Below are positions 1-9,759 of a stretch of 64,000 bases of DNA, piece after piece (positions within the stretch are counted from its first letter, which is position 1; every line of letters starts with the position of its first letter). The notes under the pieces were generated by a model. It ran no database searches and was not told the DNA's origin. It saw only the letters and a program-made list of their open reading frames with translations. This DNA comes from Halobaculum rubrum. GTDB taxonomy: Archaea; Halobacteriota; Halobacteria; Halobacteriales; Haloferacaceae. Location of the stretch: NCBI RefSeq assembly GCF_019880225.1, contig NZ_CP082284.1, positions 1,984,001 to 2,048,000 of the forward strand. Direction: 5' to 3'. Position numbers and translations under genes: made by a program.

Positions 1-1
1 C

Positions 2-2329
2 ACCGGCTCGACACAGCTCGTCCAGCGGGACCGGAACGTCCTCTCGAAGCCGGCGATGCTGCGAATGCTCGAGGCGCAGTATCGGCTGCAGGAGACGGAC
101 GGCTTACGCGTGGTCGGCGTGTCGTCCCCGGCGGCGACGGTCGCACGGACGATCGATCCGAACGCGACCACGACAGAGGCGCAGATCCGCGCGCTCGAAC
201 GGTCGACCCCCACGGAGATAGATCAGGCGGTCCGTGAGAACGCGGATAACCCGGCGTTCACCGGCGGCGTGTCCGACGACTTCAACGCCGAGTCGGCCTC
301 TGCGTCGGCCACGATCGGCGTCGTGACCCACGAGATACCGGGCGCCGGCGGCGGCGGTGCGGCGGCCGGGCAGAGCGGTTCCAGCCCGCTGACCGATATC
401 CAGCTCCGGAGCCAGCGCGTCGTCGACACCGTCGGCGGCGACATCACCGTCTTCGGGTCGGGGATCATCTCCGCGGAGTTCTCGTCGGTGATCACCGACT
501 CGCTGCTCATCGTCACGCCCGCGGCGGTCCTGTTGATCATCGGCTTCCTGATCGTCGCCTACCGCGACCTCATCGACCTCCTGTTGGGGTCGTTCACGCT
601 GCTGTTGGCGGTCGTGTGGACGTTCGGGTTCCTCGGGCTCGCCGGGATCCCGTTCAGCCAGATGATGATCTCGGTGCCGCCGCTGCTGCTGGCGGTCGGG
701 ATCGACTTCGGTATCCACGCGGTGAACCGCTACCGGGAGGACCGGGCGGAGGGCTACGGCGTCGAGGACGCGATGAACCTGGCAGTTCGGCAGCTTCTCG
801 TGGCGTTCTTCATCGTGACGGGGACGACCGTGATCGGGTTCCTCGCGAACCTCACGTCGGACCTCGCGCCGATCCGGGAGTTCGGGCTGGTCGCGGCCGC
901 GGGCATCCTGTTCACGTTCCTCCTGTTCGGCGTGTTCCTCCCGGCCGCGAAGGTGCTGATCGACCAACGTCGCGACGTCATTCCCATCCCGACGTTCTCC
1001 CAGGCGCCGCTCGGCGCCGAGGGGACCGGACTCGCGAGCGTGCTTCGGGTCGGCGTCTCGGTCGGCGACCGCGCGCCGCGGGTGTTCCTCGCGCTCGTGC
1101 TCGTTCTCACGGCGGTCTCGGGCGGCTACGCGGCGGGGATCTCCACGTCGTTCTCACAGGAGGACTTCCTCCCGCCCGAGGAGACGCCCGACTACCTGGA
1201 GGAACTCCCCGAGCCGTTCGCGCCCAGCGACTACACCGCCGTCGCGACGCTCAACTTCCTCGAGGAGAAGTTCACCGCGAGCCAGGGGGGATCGGTCACG
1301 GTCTACGTCGAGGGCGATATGGAGGACCCGACGAGACTCGAGGAGATCCATCGGATGGGGAAGGATCCGCCGAGCACGTTCGTCTCCGAGGACGGGCGCG
1401 CGGAGTCACGAAGTATCGTGACGGTCATCCGACAGCGCGCGGCGTCCGACCCCGAGTTCCGCCGGCTCGTGAACCGGAACGACCGGAACGCGAACGGCGT
1501 CCCCGACGACAACCTCGGGGAGATCTACGATTACCTGCTGTCGTCGTCCTCGCGCGAGCAGGCGCTGCAGTACCTCGCCGAGGACCGACGGAGCACACGG
1601 GTGGTCTACTCGACGGAAGCCGACGCCGACCAGTCGGCGGTGACGGCCGACGGACGCGCGGTCGCCGACCGCTACCGCGACACCAGCGGCGTCGCGGTCG
1701 CGACCGGCGGAACCGTGGTGTTCGCCGCCGTGTCTGACCTGATCTTCGTCTCGGCCGTCCAGAGCCTCGCCGTGGCGCTGTCGCTCACGGTTGTGTTCCT
1801 GGTCGTCATCTACGGCGTGATCGAGGGCTTGCCGTCGCTCGGCCTCGTCAACACCCTCCCGATCATCGCGTCGGTGGCGCTCGTGGCGGCGACGATGCGG
1901 CTCGCGGGCATCGCGTTTAACGCATTCACGGCGACGATCCTCTCGTTGACGATCGGCTTGGGGATCGATTACTCGGTTCACGTCGTCCACCGCTTCATCG
2001 ACGAGCGCGGCGACCACGACCTCTTCACCGCGCTGGAGCGGACCGTGCGCGGGACGGGGGGCGCGCTCCTCGGGAGCATGCTCACGACGACGACGGGGAT
2101 CGGCGTCCTCGTGTTCTCGGTGCTGAGCATCCTCGGGCAGTTCGGCACGCTCACCGCGCTGTCGATCCTCTACTCGTTTCTCACGTCGATGTTGGTGCTC
2201 CCGTCGGCGCTGGTGGTCTGGGACAGCCTCAAAGGTCACGACCCCGATCGGCCGGTCGAGGCGAAGCCGGGGCTGTCGATGCCGTTCTTCGGCGGCGGCG
2301 ACCGACCGGAGCCGACGAGCGCGGACTGA
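2..2329 (+). CDS. RND superfamily exporter (MMPL type), 5' truncated
   Basis: The reading frame is open from the left edge, so the start lies outside the window; about 775 residues are visible. Two hydrophobic blocks of several membrane helices (roughly 500-970 and 1740-2220) flank a large hydrophilic domain (about 980-1700), the usual half-repeat layout of RND permeases. Each block carries the acidic RND signature in a helix (GIDFGIH and GIDYSVH), where the Asp belongs to the proton relay. The protein should sit in the cytoplasmic membrane and export lipids or other hydrophobic substrates using the proton gradient; the substrate cannot be told. The family call is firm. The gene ends 6 bases before a dispersed repeat element. 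Confidence 0.9.
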   Translation, partial: TGSTQLVQRDRNVLSKPAMLRMLEAQYRLQETDGLRVVGVSSPAATVARTIDPNATTTEAQIRALERSTPTEIDQAVRENADNPAFTGGVSDDFNAESASASATIGVVTHEIPGAGGGGAAAGQSGSSPLTDIQLRSQRVVDTVGGDITVFGSGIISAEFSSVITDSLLIVTPAAVLLIIGFLIVAYRDLIDLLLGSFTLLLAVVWTFGFLGLAGIPFSQMMISVPPLLLAVGIDFGIHAVNRYREDRAEGYGVEDAMNLAVRQLLVAFFIVTGTTVIGFLANLTSDLAPIREFGLVAAAGILFTFLLFGVFLPAAKVLIDQRRDVIPIPTFSQAPLGAEGTGLASVLRVGVSVGDRAPRVFLALVLVLTAVSGGYAAGISTSFSQEDFLPPEETPDYLEELPEPFAPSDYTAVATLNFLEEKFTASQGGSVTVYVEGDMEDPTRLEEIHRMGKDPPSTFVSEDGRAESRSIVTVIRQRAASDPEFRRLVNRNDRNANGVPDDNLGEIYDYLLSSSSREQALQYLAEDRRSTRVVYSTEADADQSAVTADGRAVADRYRDTSGVAVATGGTVVFAAVSDLIFVSAVQSLAVALSLTVVFLVVIYGVIEGLPSLGLVNTLPIIASVALVAATMRLAGIAFNAFTATILSLTIGLGIDYSVHVVHRFIDERGDHDLFTALERTVRGTGGALLGSMLTTTTGIGVLVFSVLSILGQFGTLTALSILYSFLTSMLVLPSALVVWDSLKGHDPDRPVEAKPGLSMPFFGGGDRPEPTSAD

Positions 2330-2335
2330 CGGCGA

Positions 2336-2356
2336 ACGGCGAGCGGAGCGAGCCGT
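2336..2356. repeat. dispersed stem-loop with GAGCGGAGCGA core
   Basis: ACGGC (2336-2340) and GCCGT (2352-2356) are complementary and enclose the 11-nt core GAGCGGAGCGA. It is the reverse complement of the first stem-loop in the 77-bp tandem repeat at 11015-11510. It lies between the convergent exporter and acylphosphatase genes, where it could act in 3' end formation. Confidence 0.6.
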
Positions 2357-2388
2357 GAGCCAAAGTGACCCGCGAGACGGCGCGGCCG

Positions 2389-2697
2389 CTATCGCCGGAT
2401 CGTGAAGCCGCGTTCCCCCTCCGGGTCGTCGTACTCGACCGCGACGTCCTCGACGAGCGCGCTCGGACTCCCGGTGTGACACCACTCGACCAGTTCCTCG
2501 ACCGCCTCGCGCGGTCCCTCGAACACCGCCTCGACGCGCCCGTCGTCGAGGTTGCGAACCCAGCCGTCGAGGTCCAGTTCGCGCGCAGTATCGCGGGTGT
2601 TCGCCCGATAGAAGACACCCTGTACTCGCCCGGACACGAACACGTGTGCCCGGACGCGGTCCGTCGCGTCGCCGCTCGTTCCTGCGTCGTCGCTCAT
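2389..2697 (-). CDS. acyP: acylphosphatase
   Basis: Acylphosphatases hydrolyse carboxyl-phosphate bonds such as that of acetyl phosphate. The 102-residue protein has the family motif GRVQGVFYR with catalytic Arg31, and GWVRN with catalytic Asn49, followed by the DDGRVE strand. Length is close to the usual 90-100 residues; the short acidic N-terminal extension is common in haloarchaea. The ATG at 2697 gives the canonical product; upstream codons in the same open frame lack coding character. The gene converges with the RND exporter and is divergent from the EamA transporter. Confidence 0.93.
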   Translation of the reverse strand: MSDDAGTSGDATDRVRAHVFVSGRVQGVFYRANTRDTARELDLDGWVRNLDDGRVEAVFEGPREAVEELVEWCHTGSPSALVEDVAVEYDDPEGERGFTIRR

Positions 2698-2908
2698 ACC
2701 CGTCGCTGAGCGACCGAGGCTGGAAAAGCCGGCGAACGTCCGCAAGCCGGGACGCGAGCGGGACGGTGCCGGGCGGGTGGAGGTGCGTTCGCGACCCGCC
2801 GCCACGACGCGTCGGGATCGCGAACGATTCAAGCCCTCAGCGACACGCTCTCGACGAGATGCCCGTACGGATCCGACTTTCGACCGACCTCGTCTCCCCG
2901 GTCGGACC

Positions 2909-3814
2909 GTGACTGCCTCGGTCGGGAGCCGTCGGTACGTGGCCGCGCTCGCGCCGCTTGCCGCGGCGGCGATCTGGGGCGGGATGTACGTCGTGAGCAA
3001 GTGGGGGTTCGACCTGATCCCGCCGCTCACGCTCGGGTTCCTCCGCGTCGTCGTCGGCGCCGTCGCGCTGTACGCGGTCGTCCGCGCACGCGGCGTCGCG
3101 GTCGACCGGGCTGACTACCGTGGCTTCGCCGTCCTCGGCGGGTGGGTGGCCGTCACCATCGCCAGCCAGTTCCTCGGCACGGAGCTGACGAACGCCAGTC
3201 AGGGGTCGCTGTTGACAGTGTTGACACCCGTTTTCACGGTCGCCCTCGGCGCGGCGGTGCTCGACGAGGAGGTGACCCGCCGCTCGGCCGGCGGGATGGC
3301 GCTCGCGGCCGTCGGCACGCTGCTCGTGCTCGCTGGCCAGTACGACCTGACCCGTCTCGGCGGCGGAAGCGCCGCCGGTGTGGGCGCGCTCGTCCTCGCG
3401 AGCCTCGCGTGGGCCGGCTACACCGTCTGGGGCGTGCCGCTCGTTCGGAAGTACTCGGCGCTCACGGCGGCGACGTACTCCTGTCTCGCCGCTTTGCCCG
3501 TGCTTGCGGTGCTGTCGGCCGCGGAGCTGGCGGTCCGGGCGCCGCCGCTCGCGGCGATGCTGTCGCCGGGCGCGCTGCTCGCCGTCGCGTACCTCGGCCT
3601 CGGATCGACGGCGGCGGCGTGGTACCTCTGGTACAAGGGGCTGGAGACGGTGTCGGCGGGCACCGTCGCGGCGTTCTTCTTCGCCCAGCCGCTCGTCGGC
3701 GCGGCGCTCGGTGCCGCGCTGCTCGGGGAGGCGATCGGTCCCTGGTTCGTCGTCGGGGGGGCGACGATGGCCGCGGGGATCTGGCTGGTGAGCACTGCCG
3801 CCGACGGGATCTGA
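2909..3814 (+). CDS. EamA/DMT family transporter
   Basis: The 301-residue protein has about ten hydrophobic helices in two EamA repeats (roughly residues 10-140 and 150-295), the length and layout of drug/metabolite transporters. The early AAAAIWGGMYVVSKWG stretch and the late AAFFFAQPLVGAALGAALLGE stretch shortened here to PLVGAALGAALLGE are typical family signatures. The start is taken as GTG 2909 because it places the first helix near the N terminus; the open frame continues upstream without coding character. The substrate is unknown. It stands alone between acyP and glmM. Confidence 0.85.
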   Translation: MTASVGSRRYVAALAPLAAAAIWGGMYVVSKWGFDLIPPLTLGFLRVVVGAVALYAVVRARGVAVDRADYRGFAVLGGWVAVTIASQFLGTELTNASQGSLLTVLTPVFTVALGAAVLDEEVTRRSAGGMALAAVGTLLVLAGQYDLTRLGGGSAAGVGALVLASLAWAGYTVWGVPLVRKYSALTAATYSCLAALPVLAVLSAAELAVRAPPLAAMLSPGALLAVAYLGLGSTAAAWYLWYKGLETVSAGTVAAFFFAQPLVGAALGAALLGEAIGPWFVVGGATMAAGIWLVSTAADGI

Positions 3815-4063
3815 CCGGCGCCGACGGTCGACCCATCCCGACGCCGGCGGCTTGCCATGGGGCTGACAGGCGACGGCGTCGCCACGTGTCGGCTCCCCGG
3901 CGCGTGCCGTCGCACACCCGCTCCCGCGCCGGGGCCGCGGTCAGGGCATCGGGGAGTGTGGTCCCGGCATCGAACTTGAATCCTCGCCGGCGACTGCCGT
4001 TGCCTCCGTTCAGGGTCGGATCGGGACCGGGGAAGTCTTGGGCACCGCCACGGACGATGCGGT

Positions 4064-5425
4064 ATGGATCTGTTCGGAACCGCCGGCATCCGCGGCGACG
4101 TCACCGAGCGCGTCACGCCGGAGCTCGTCCTCGACGTGACCCGGGCGCTCGGCGACCACGCGCGAGAGGCCGGCGACCGGGAGTTCGTCGTCGGGCGGGA
4201 CGGCCGTGTCACCGGCTCAGCGCTGGCTGCCGCCGCCGAGGCGGGCCTCGCGTCCGCCGGGGCGGAGGTCCGCCGGATCGGTCAGGTGCCGACGCCGGCG
4301 TTGGCGTTCGCCTCGCGGGGGCGCCGCGGCGTCATGCTCACCGCGTCGCACAACCCGCCGACCGACAACGGCGTCAAGGCGTTTGTCGACGGCGTCGAGT
4401 ACGGCGAGGCCGCCGAGACGGCCGTCGAGAACCGCGTCGACGACGGGGCTGACCCGGCGGACTGGGACGAGTGGGGCGACGGCGTCGACGAGGACGTGCT
4501 CGACGCGTACCGCTCGGCGGTCGTCGAGTACGCCCGCGAGTTCGGCGCCGACTCCGAGGGCGTCCGCGTCGCCGTCGACTGCGGCAACGGGATGTCCGCG
4601 CTCGCGACCCCCCAAGTGCTCCGGGAGCTGGGAGCCGACGTCGTGACGCTGAACGCGACCGTCGACGGGCACTTCCCCGGTCGGGAGTCGAAGCCGACGC
4701 CGGAGTCGCTGTCCGACCTCCGGGAGTTCGTCGCCGACGGGGCCGCGGACTTCGGAATCGGCCACGACGGCGACGGCGACCGGATCGTCGTCGTCGACGC
4801 CGACGGCGAGGTCGTCCACGAGGACACGGTGCTGGCGATCCTCGCCGAGCGGTACGTCCGCGCGAGCGACGCCGCGGATCCGGTCGTCGTGACGACGCCG
4901 AACGCCTCGGGTCGTATCGACGAGCGCGTCGATGCCGCGGGCGGGCGCGTCGAGCGCGTCGCGCTGGGCTACCTCCACGACGGCATCGCCTCCGTCCGGG
5001 AATCCGGCGGCGACGTGGCCTTCGCGGCCGAGCCGTGGAAGCACGTCCACACCGCCTTCGGCGACTGGATCGACGCCGTCGCCAGCGCGGCGCTGATAAC
5101 CCGTCTCGTCGCCGACGACGGGGTGGCGGGGCTCCGTGAACCGGTCACCGAACGACCGTACCGCAAGGTCAGCGTCGAGTGCCCCGACGACGACAAGGCC
5201 GCCGCGATGGACCGGCTCGCGGAGACGCTGCCCGCGGCGTTCCCCGACGCCGAGGTGGACCCGGAGTACGGCGTCCGACTCACGTTCCCCGACGCCTCGT
5301 GGACGCTCGTTCGGCCGTCCGGCACCGAGCCGTACGTCCGCGTGTACGCGGAACACGACGACGTGGACCCGTTCGTCGAGGAGGTCGCCGGCGCCGTCGA
5401 GTCGGCGGTCGAAGCTGTCAGCTGA
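4064..5425 (+). CDS. glmM: phosphoglucosamine mutase / phosphohexomutase
   Basis: The 453-residue enzyme of the alpha-D-phosphohexomutase family moves phosphate between C6 and C1 of a hexose phosphate, probably glucosamine phosphate on the way to UDP-GlcNAc. The catalytic phosphoserine loop TASHNPP carries Ser95, the metal loop DGDGD is at residues 235-239, and the C-terminal phosphate-binding loop reads RPSGTEPYVRVYAE. Archaeal members may also act on phosphomannose or phosphoglucose, so the exact substrate is inferred. ATG 4064 gives the usual short N terminus MDLFGTAGIRG. Confidence 0.9.
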   Translation: MDLFGTAGIRGDVTERVTPELVLDVTRALGDHAREAGDREFVVGRDGRVTGSALAAAAEAGLASAGAEVRRIGQVPTPALAFASRGRRGVMLTASHNPPTDNGVKAFVDGVEYGEAAETAVENRVDDGADPADWDEWGDGVDEDVLDAYRSAVVEYAREFGADSEGVRVAVDCGNGMSALATPQVLRELGADVVTLNATVDGHFPGRESKPTPESLSDLREFVADGAADFGIGHDGDGDRIVVVDADGEVVHEDTVLAILAERYVRASDAADPVVVTTPNASGRIDERVDAAGGRVERVALGYLHDGIASVRESGGDVAFAAEPWKHVHTAFGDWIDAVASAALITRLVADDGVAGLREPVTERPYRKVSVECPDDDKAAAMDRLAETLPAAFPDAEVDPEYGVRLTFPDASWTLVRPSGTEPYVRVYAEHDDVDPFVEEVAGAVESAVEAVS

Positions 5426-5484
5426 GACGATACTCGGCGGGCGGATGCGACGATTTTAACCCCTCAACCGCCGCGATTGCGGGT

Positions 5485-6642
5485 ATGGACATGGACACTG
5501 ACCGGTTCGACAGGCGGAAGTTCGTGAAGGGCGTCGGCGCGGCGAGCCTCGTGGGGCTCGCGGGCTGTTCGGGCGGCCCGGAGTCGGGCGGCTCGGACGA
5601 CGGGGACACCGAGGCGTCGACGCCGGCGGCCGACGGCGAGGACACCGAGGCGTCCGAGACCGATGCGTCCGGCTCGGACACGACGAACATCGGGATGGTG
5701 TACGCGACCGGCGGGCTCGGCGACGGCTCGTTCAACGACCAGGCCCAGACGGGGATCCAGCAGGCCGCCGAGGAGTTCGACCTCTCGTACGACGAGTCCG
5801 AACCCGATTCGGTGTCGCAGTTCAGCACCTACCAGACGCAGTACGCGCAGTCGACCGACCCCGACTACGACCTCGTGTCGTGCATCGGCTTCTTGCAGGC
5901 GGACGCGCTCTCGGAGACGGCGCCCGACTACCCCGAGCAGGACTTCATGATCGTCGACAGCGTCGTCGACGCCGACAACGTCCGCTCGTACACGTTCAAA
6001 GAGCACGAGGGCTCGTACCTCGTCGGCCAGCTGGCCGGGCTGCTCACGAGCCAGTCGTTCTCCGCGGGCGACTCCTCGACGCAGGGCGACTCCACGAACG
6101 TCGGCTTCGTCGGCGGCGTCGAGTCGTCGCTCATCGCGAAGTTCGAGGCCGGCTTCACCGCCGGCGCCAAGGCCGCCAACGAGGACATCGACGTGCAGAC
6201 GACGTACACCGGCAGCTTCTCGGACCCCTCGGCCGGCCAGGAGGCCGCGCTGTCGATGTACAGTTCCGGCGCCGACATCGTCTACCACGCGGCGGGTAAC
6301 ACCGGGACCGGCGTCTTCCAGGCCGCCCGCGACGAGGGCAAGTTCGCAATCGGTGTCGACCGCGACCAGTCGGTGACCACCGACTACCAGGACGTCATCC
6401 TCGCGTCGATGGTCAAGCGCGTCGACACCGCGGTGTACAACGCCGCGGAGGCGACCGTGAACGGCAACTTCGAGGGCGGCACCGCGACCAGCCTCGGCCT
6501 GGCCGAGGACGGCGTCGACATCGTCTACGGCACCGGACTCGGCGACCAGATCCCCGACGAGGTGACCTCGGAGGTCCAGTCGTCGCGTGAGGCCATCGTC
6601 GACGGCGACATCTCGGTCCCGCAGAACCCCGACGACGTCTGA
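5485..6642 (+). CDS. BMP family substrate-binding lipoprotein of nucleoside ABC importer
   Basis: The protein binds solute outside the membrane for the ABC importer encoded by the next three genes. A twin-arginine signal (DRRKFVKG) ends in the lipobox LAGC, so it should be exported folded and anchored by lipid. An acidic Ser/Thr/Asp linker of about 40 residues follows, then the BMP/PnrA domain starting at NIGMVYATGGLGDGSFND, a hallmark of purine nucleoside binders. ATG 5485 is used; a second ATG at 5491 is possible. The following three genes complete the transporter. Nucleoside specificity is inferred from the family. Confidence 0.9.
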   Translation: MDMDTDRFDRRKFVKGVGAASLVGLAGCSGGPESGGSDDGDTEASTPAADGEDTEASETDASGSDTTNIGMVYATGGLGDGSFNDQAQTGIQQAAEEFDLSYDESEPDSVSQFSTYQTQYAQSTDPDYDLVSCIGFLQADALSETAPDYPEQDFMIVDSVVDADNVRSYTFKEHEGSYLVGQLAGLLTSQSFSAGDSSTQGDSTNVGFVGGVESSLIAKFEAGFTAGAKAANEDIDVQTTYTGSFSDPSAGQEAALSMYSSGADIVYHAAGNTGTGVFQAARDEGKFAIGVDRDQSVTTDYQDVILASMVKRVDTAVYNAAEATVNGNFEGGTATSLGLAEDGVDIVYGTGLGDQIPDEVTSEVQSSREAIVDGDISVPQNPDDV

Positions 6643-6643
6643 G

Positions 6644-6663
6644 CCGCGGAAGCGACTCCGCGG
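6644..6663 (+). terminator. stem-loop after BMP lipoprotein gene
   Basis: CCGCGGA and TCCGCGG pair as a 7-bp stem around a 6-nt loop, starting 2 bases after the stop codon. It may stabilise or end the lipoprotein transcript, giving more binding protein than ATPase and permease. No T-rich tail is obvious. Confidence 0.4.
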
Positions 6664-6809
6664 TAGGCGTCGGCGCCCCGTATCGATACTCGCTCGATCT
6701 CTCGCATCCGCCGATACCGTGTGGTATCCCGGCTGACAGTCCGGTTTCCTGAACGGTCGTTCCGGCGAAACGCGCCGTTTATCCCGTCCCCGCCGAAACG
6801 CCCGGTGAC

Positions 6810-8498
6810 ATGACGGAGGCCGTCCGCCTCGACTCGATTACGAAGCGCTTCCCCGGCGTCGTCGCCAACGACGACGTCACGCTCTCGGTCGAGCGGGGGA
6901 CGGTCCACGCCCTCCTCGGCGAGAACGGCGCGGGCAAGACCACCCTGATGAACGTCCTCTACGGGCTGTACGAGCCCACCGAGGGCGACGTGTACGTCGA
7001 CGGGGACGGCCTGACGTACGAGGAGGGCGACGAGGACCGCGGGGGCGACGACGGGCTCGCCGCGATCGCCGACGCGCCGCGGCGGTTCGACTCCCCCGGC
7101 GACGCGATCGACGCCGGGGTCGGGATGATCCACCAGCACTTCATGCTGGTCGACCCGATGACCGTCGCCGAGAACATCACGCTGGGCAACGAGCCGCGCA
7201 AGTGGGGCGGCCTCTCCGTGGATCGCGGGGCCGCCAGAGACGCCGTGCTGGAGCTGTCGGAACGGTACGGCTTCGACGTGGAACCGGGCGCGCGCATCGA
7301 GGACGTCGGTGTCGGCGTCCAACAGCGCGTCGAGATCCTGAAGGCGTTGTACCGCGGCGCGGAGGTACTCATCCTCGACGAGCCGACGGCCGTGCTCACC
7401 CCGCAGGAAGTCGATGACCTGTTCGAGGTGCTCGAGGAGCTGACCGACGCGGGGAAGACGGTCATCTTCATCACCCACAAGCTGGGCGAGGCGCTGGAGG
7501 CGGCCGACGAGGTGACGGTCCTGCGCGACGGCCGGAACGTGGGGAGCGTCGAGACGGCGGGGACGACCCGCGAGGAACTCGCGGAGCTGATGGTCGGCCG
7601 CGAGGTGGTGCTGGAGACGGAGATGTCCCCCGGAACCCCCGGCGAGACGGCGCTCTCGGTCGAGGACGTCACCGCCCTCGACGACCGCGACGTGGTCGCC
7701 GTCGACGACGTCTCCTTCGCCGTCCGCGAGGGGGAGGTGTTCGGTATCGCCGGCGTCGATGGCAACGGACAGTCGGAGCTCGTGGAGGTCGTCACCGGCC
7801 TCCACACCCCCGCCGAGGGACGCGTCGAGCTCGCGGGTCGCGACGTGACGGACGCCTCTCGCCGGGAGCGAACCCGCGCGGGCATGGCGTACATTCCCGA
7901 GGACCGGCAGGACCGCGGGCTCGTGATGGACTTCGACCTCACCGAGAACGGCGTGCTCGGCTCCCAGCACGACGCCCCGTTCGCCGAACGCGGCCGGCTC
8001 GACTGGGACCGTGCGGAGGGCCACGCGGACGCGATCATCGACGAGTTCGATGTCCGTCCCCCGGACGCCGGCGCCGAGGCGAAGTCGCTGTCGGGCGGCA
8101 ACCAACAGAAGTTCATCGTCGGCCGCGAGTTCGCGCGCGACCCGTCGTGTCTCGTCGCGTCGCACCCGACTCGCGGGGTCGACATCGGGTCGACGGAGTT
8201 CATCCACGACCGGCTCGTCGATCTGCGCGACGAGGGCCGGGCGGTCCTTCTGGTCTCCTCGAAGCTCGACGAGGTTCGCGGCCTCTCGGACCGCCTCGCG
8301 GTGATGTACCGCGGGCGGATCGTCGACGTGGTCGATCCCGACGAGGTGACCGAGGAGCAACTCGGACTCATGATGGCCGGCGAGCGTCCCGACGACGTCC
8401 CGCGCGCCGAGCGCGTCGCCGTCGGGGCCGGCGGGTCGACGGCTTCGACCGACAGCGGGGCCGCATCCGGCGACGACGCGGAGGTGACCGATGACTGA
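6810..8498 (+). CDS. nucleoside ABC transporter ATP-binding protein, two ABC domains
   Basis: This 562-residue protein fuses two ATPase domains, as in RbsA and YufO. Domain one has Walker A GENGAGKTT near residue 36 and Walker B VLILDEPTA. Domain two has the degenerate GVDGNGQSE loop and signature SGGNQQK, both normal for the second half in this family. A Gly/Ser/Thr/Asp tail follows. It energises uptake through the two permeases downstream. The gene overlaps the next start by 8 bases, implying coupled translation. A GTTTATC stretch about 30 nt before the ATG may be a TATA element. Confidence 0.92.
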   Translation: MTEAVRLDSITKRFPGVVANDDVTLSVERGTVHALLGENGAGKTTLMNVLYGLYEPTEGDVYVDGDGLTYEEGDEDRGGDDGLAAIADAPRRFDSPGDAIDAGVGMIHQHFMLVDPMTVAENITLGNEPRKWGGLSVDRGAARDAVLELSERYGFDVEPGARIEDVGVGVQQRVEILKALYRGAEVLILDEPTAVLTPQEVDDLFEVLEELTDAGKTVIFITHKLGEALEAADEVTVLRDGRNVGSVETAGTTREELAELMVGREVVLETEMSPGTPGETALSVEDVTALDDRDVVAVDDVSFAVREGEVFGIAGVDGNGQSELVEVVTGLHTPAEGRVELAGRDVTDASRRERTRAGMAYIPEDRQDRGLVMDFDLTENGVLGSQHDAPFAERGRLDWDRAEGHADAIIDEFDVRPPDAGAEAKSLSGGNQQKFIVGREFARDPSCLVASHPTRGVDIGSTEFIHDRLVDLRDEGRAVLLVSSKLDEVRGLSDRLAVMYRGRIVDVVDPDEVTEEQLGLMMAGERPDDVPRAERVAVGAGGSTASTDSGAASGDDAEVTDD

Positions 8499-9759
8499 CG
8501 CCGACGGGGGTGGATCGGACGGCCCGGACCACTCCCGACTCTCCCGTGCGGGGCTGTTCGACGCGCTCGATCGGCTCGTCGCCGCGAGCGCGACCGAGCG
8601 GCTGCTCATCTCGGGGTCGGCGCTGCTGTTGTCGGTAGCGATCGGCTTCCTCCTCATCCTCGCTGCGGGACGGATGACTACCTGTTCGTCGGCGGCGTAC
8701 TCGCTGTTGGGCGTCGGCTTCTGTTACGACCCGTTCGTCGTGTACGACAGCCTCTTTCTCGGCGCGTTCGGCGACTTCCTCGCGAACCCGCTCAACGGAC
8801 AGTTCGCCACGACGGTTTCGGAGACGACCGTGCTCGTGTTCACCGGGATCGCCGTCGCCGTGGCGTTCAAAGCCGGCGTGTTCAACATCGGCGGGCAGGG
8901 GCAGCTCGTGTTCGGTGCGCTCGCGAGCTCGCTCGTCGTGTACTCGCTCTCGGGCGCCGTGTCCGGCGTCGTGGGCACCCTCGTCCTCGTTCCGCTGGGG
9001 CTCGCGGTCGGCGCGTTCGTCGGCGGGATCTGGGGCGCCATCCCGGGCGCGCTGAAGGCGTACGCCGACGCCAACGAGGTGATCACGACGATCATGCTCA
9101 ACTTCGTCGCCACCTCCTTCGCGCTGTATCTCGCCTCGGGGCCGTTCAAGGCCCCCGACAGCTTCGCCAACCAGACGCGGACGCTCCCCGAGTACGCGCT
9201 GTTCCCGCAGCCGCTGTTCCCCGGGCGCACCGACGCCTCGCTGCTCGCGCTCGCGCTGGCGATCGTCGTGGCCATCGGGATCGCGTACCTGCTGCGCGGC
9301 ACGTCGTTCGGCTACGACGTGCGCACGAGCGGCATCCAGCCCGAGGCCGCAGAGTACGGCGGCGTCGACGCCGCGCGCACCGTCGTCACCTCGATGGCGC
9401 TGTCGGGCGCGCTCGCCGGCATCGGCGGCGCGGTGTACGTCCTGACGATCGCGGGCAACTTCCAGACCGGCGTGCCGGACTACGGCTTCGACGGCATCAC
9501 CGTCTCCATCCTCGCCGGCAACAACCCGGTCGGCGCGATCGCGGCGGCGCTGCTGTTCGGCGTGCTGAAGTCCGGCTCCATCGTCGTCGACGTGGGGACG
9601 GACGTGCCGCCGCAGCTGGTCGGGGTCCTCCGGGGACTCATCGTCCTGTTCGTGGCGATGCCGGAGTTCTTCCGGATGATCGGCCAGCGCGTCGACGTGC
9701 GCGACCGGTTCGGCGGGAGTCGCGACGCCGTCGCGACCGACGGGGGTGAGGAGGCGTGA
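8491..9759 (+). CDS. nucleoside ABC transporter permease (YufP type)
   Basis: The 422-residue permease has about ten membrane helices of the branched-chain-amino-acid/ribose permease superfamily. The segment GVFNIGGQGQLVFGA is the conserved NIG.EGQ-like motif of BMP-type permeases. It pairs with the smaller permease that follows and with the double ATPase that precedes it. Translation is coupled on both sides (8-base overlap before, GTGA overlap after). The N terminus has about 30 extra hydrophilic residues. Confidence 0.9.
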   Translation: MTDADGGGSDGPDHSRLSRAGLFDALDRLVAASATERLLISGSALLLSVAIGFLLILAAGRMTTCSSAAYSLLGVGFCYDPFVVYDSLFLGAFGDFLANPLNGQFATTVSETTVLVFTGIAVAVAFKAGVFNIGGQGQLVFGALASSLVVYSLSGAVSGVVGTLVLVPLGLAVGAFVGGIWGAIPGALKAYADANEVITTIMLNFVATSFALYLASGPFKAPDSFANQTRTLPEYALFPQPLFPGRTDASLLALALAIVVAIGIAYLLRGTSFGYDVRTSGIQPEAAEYGGVDAARTVVTSMALSGALAGIGGAVYVLTIAGNFQTGVPDYGFDGITVSILAGNNPVGAIAAALLFGVLKSGSIVVDVGTDVPPQLVGVLRGLIVLFVAMPEFFRMIGQRVDVRDRFGGSRDAVATDGGEEA

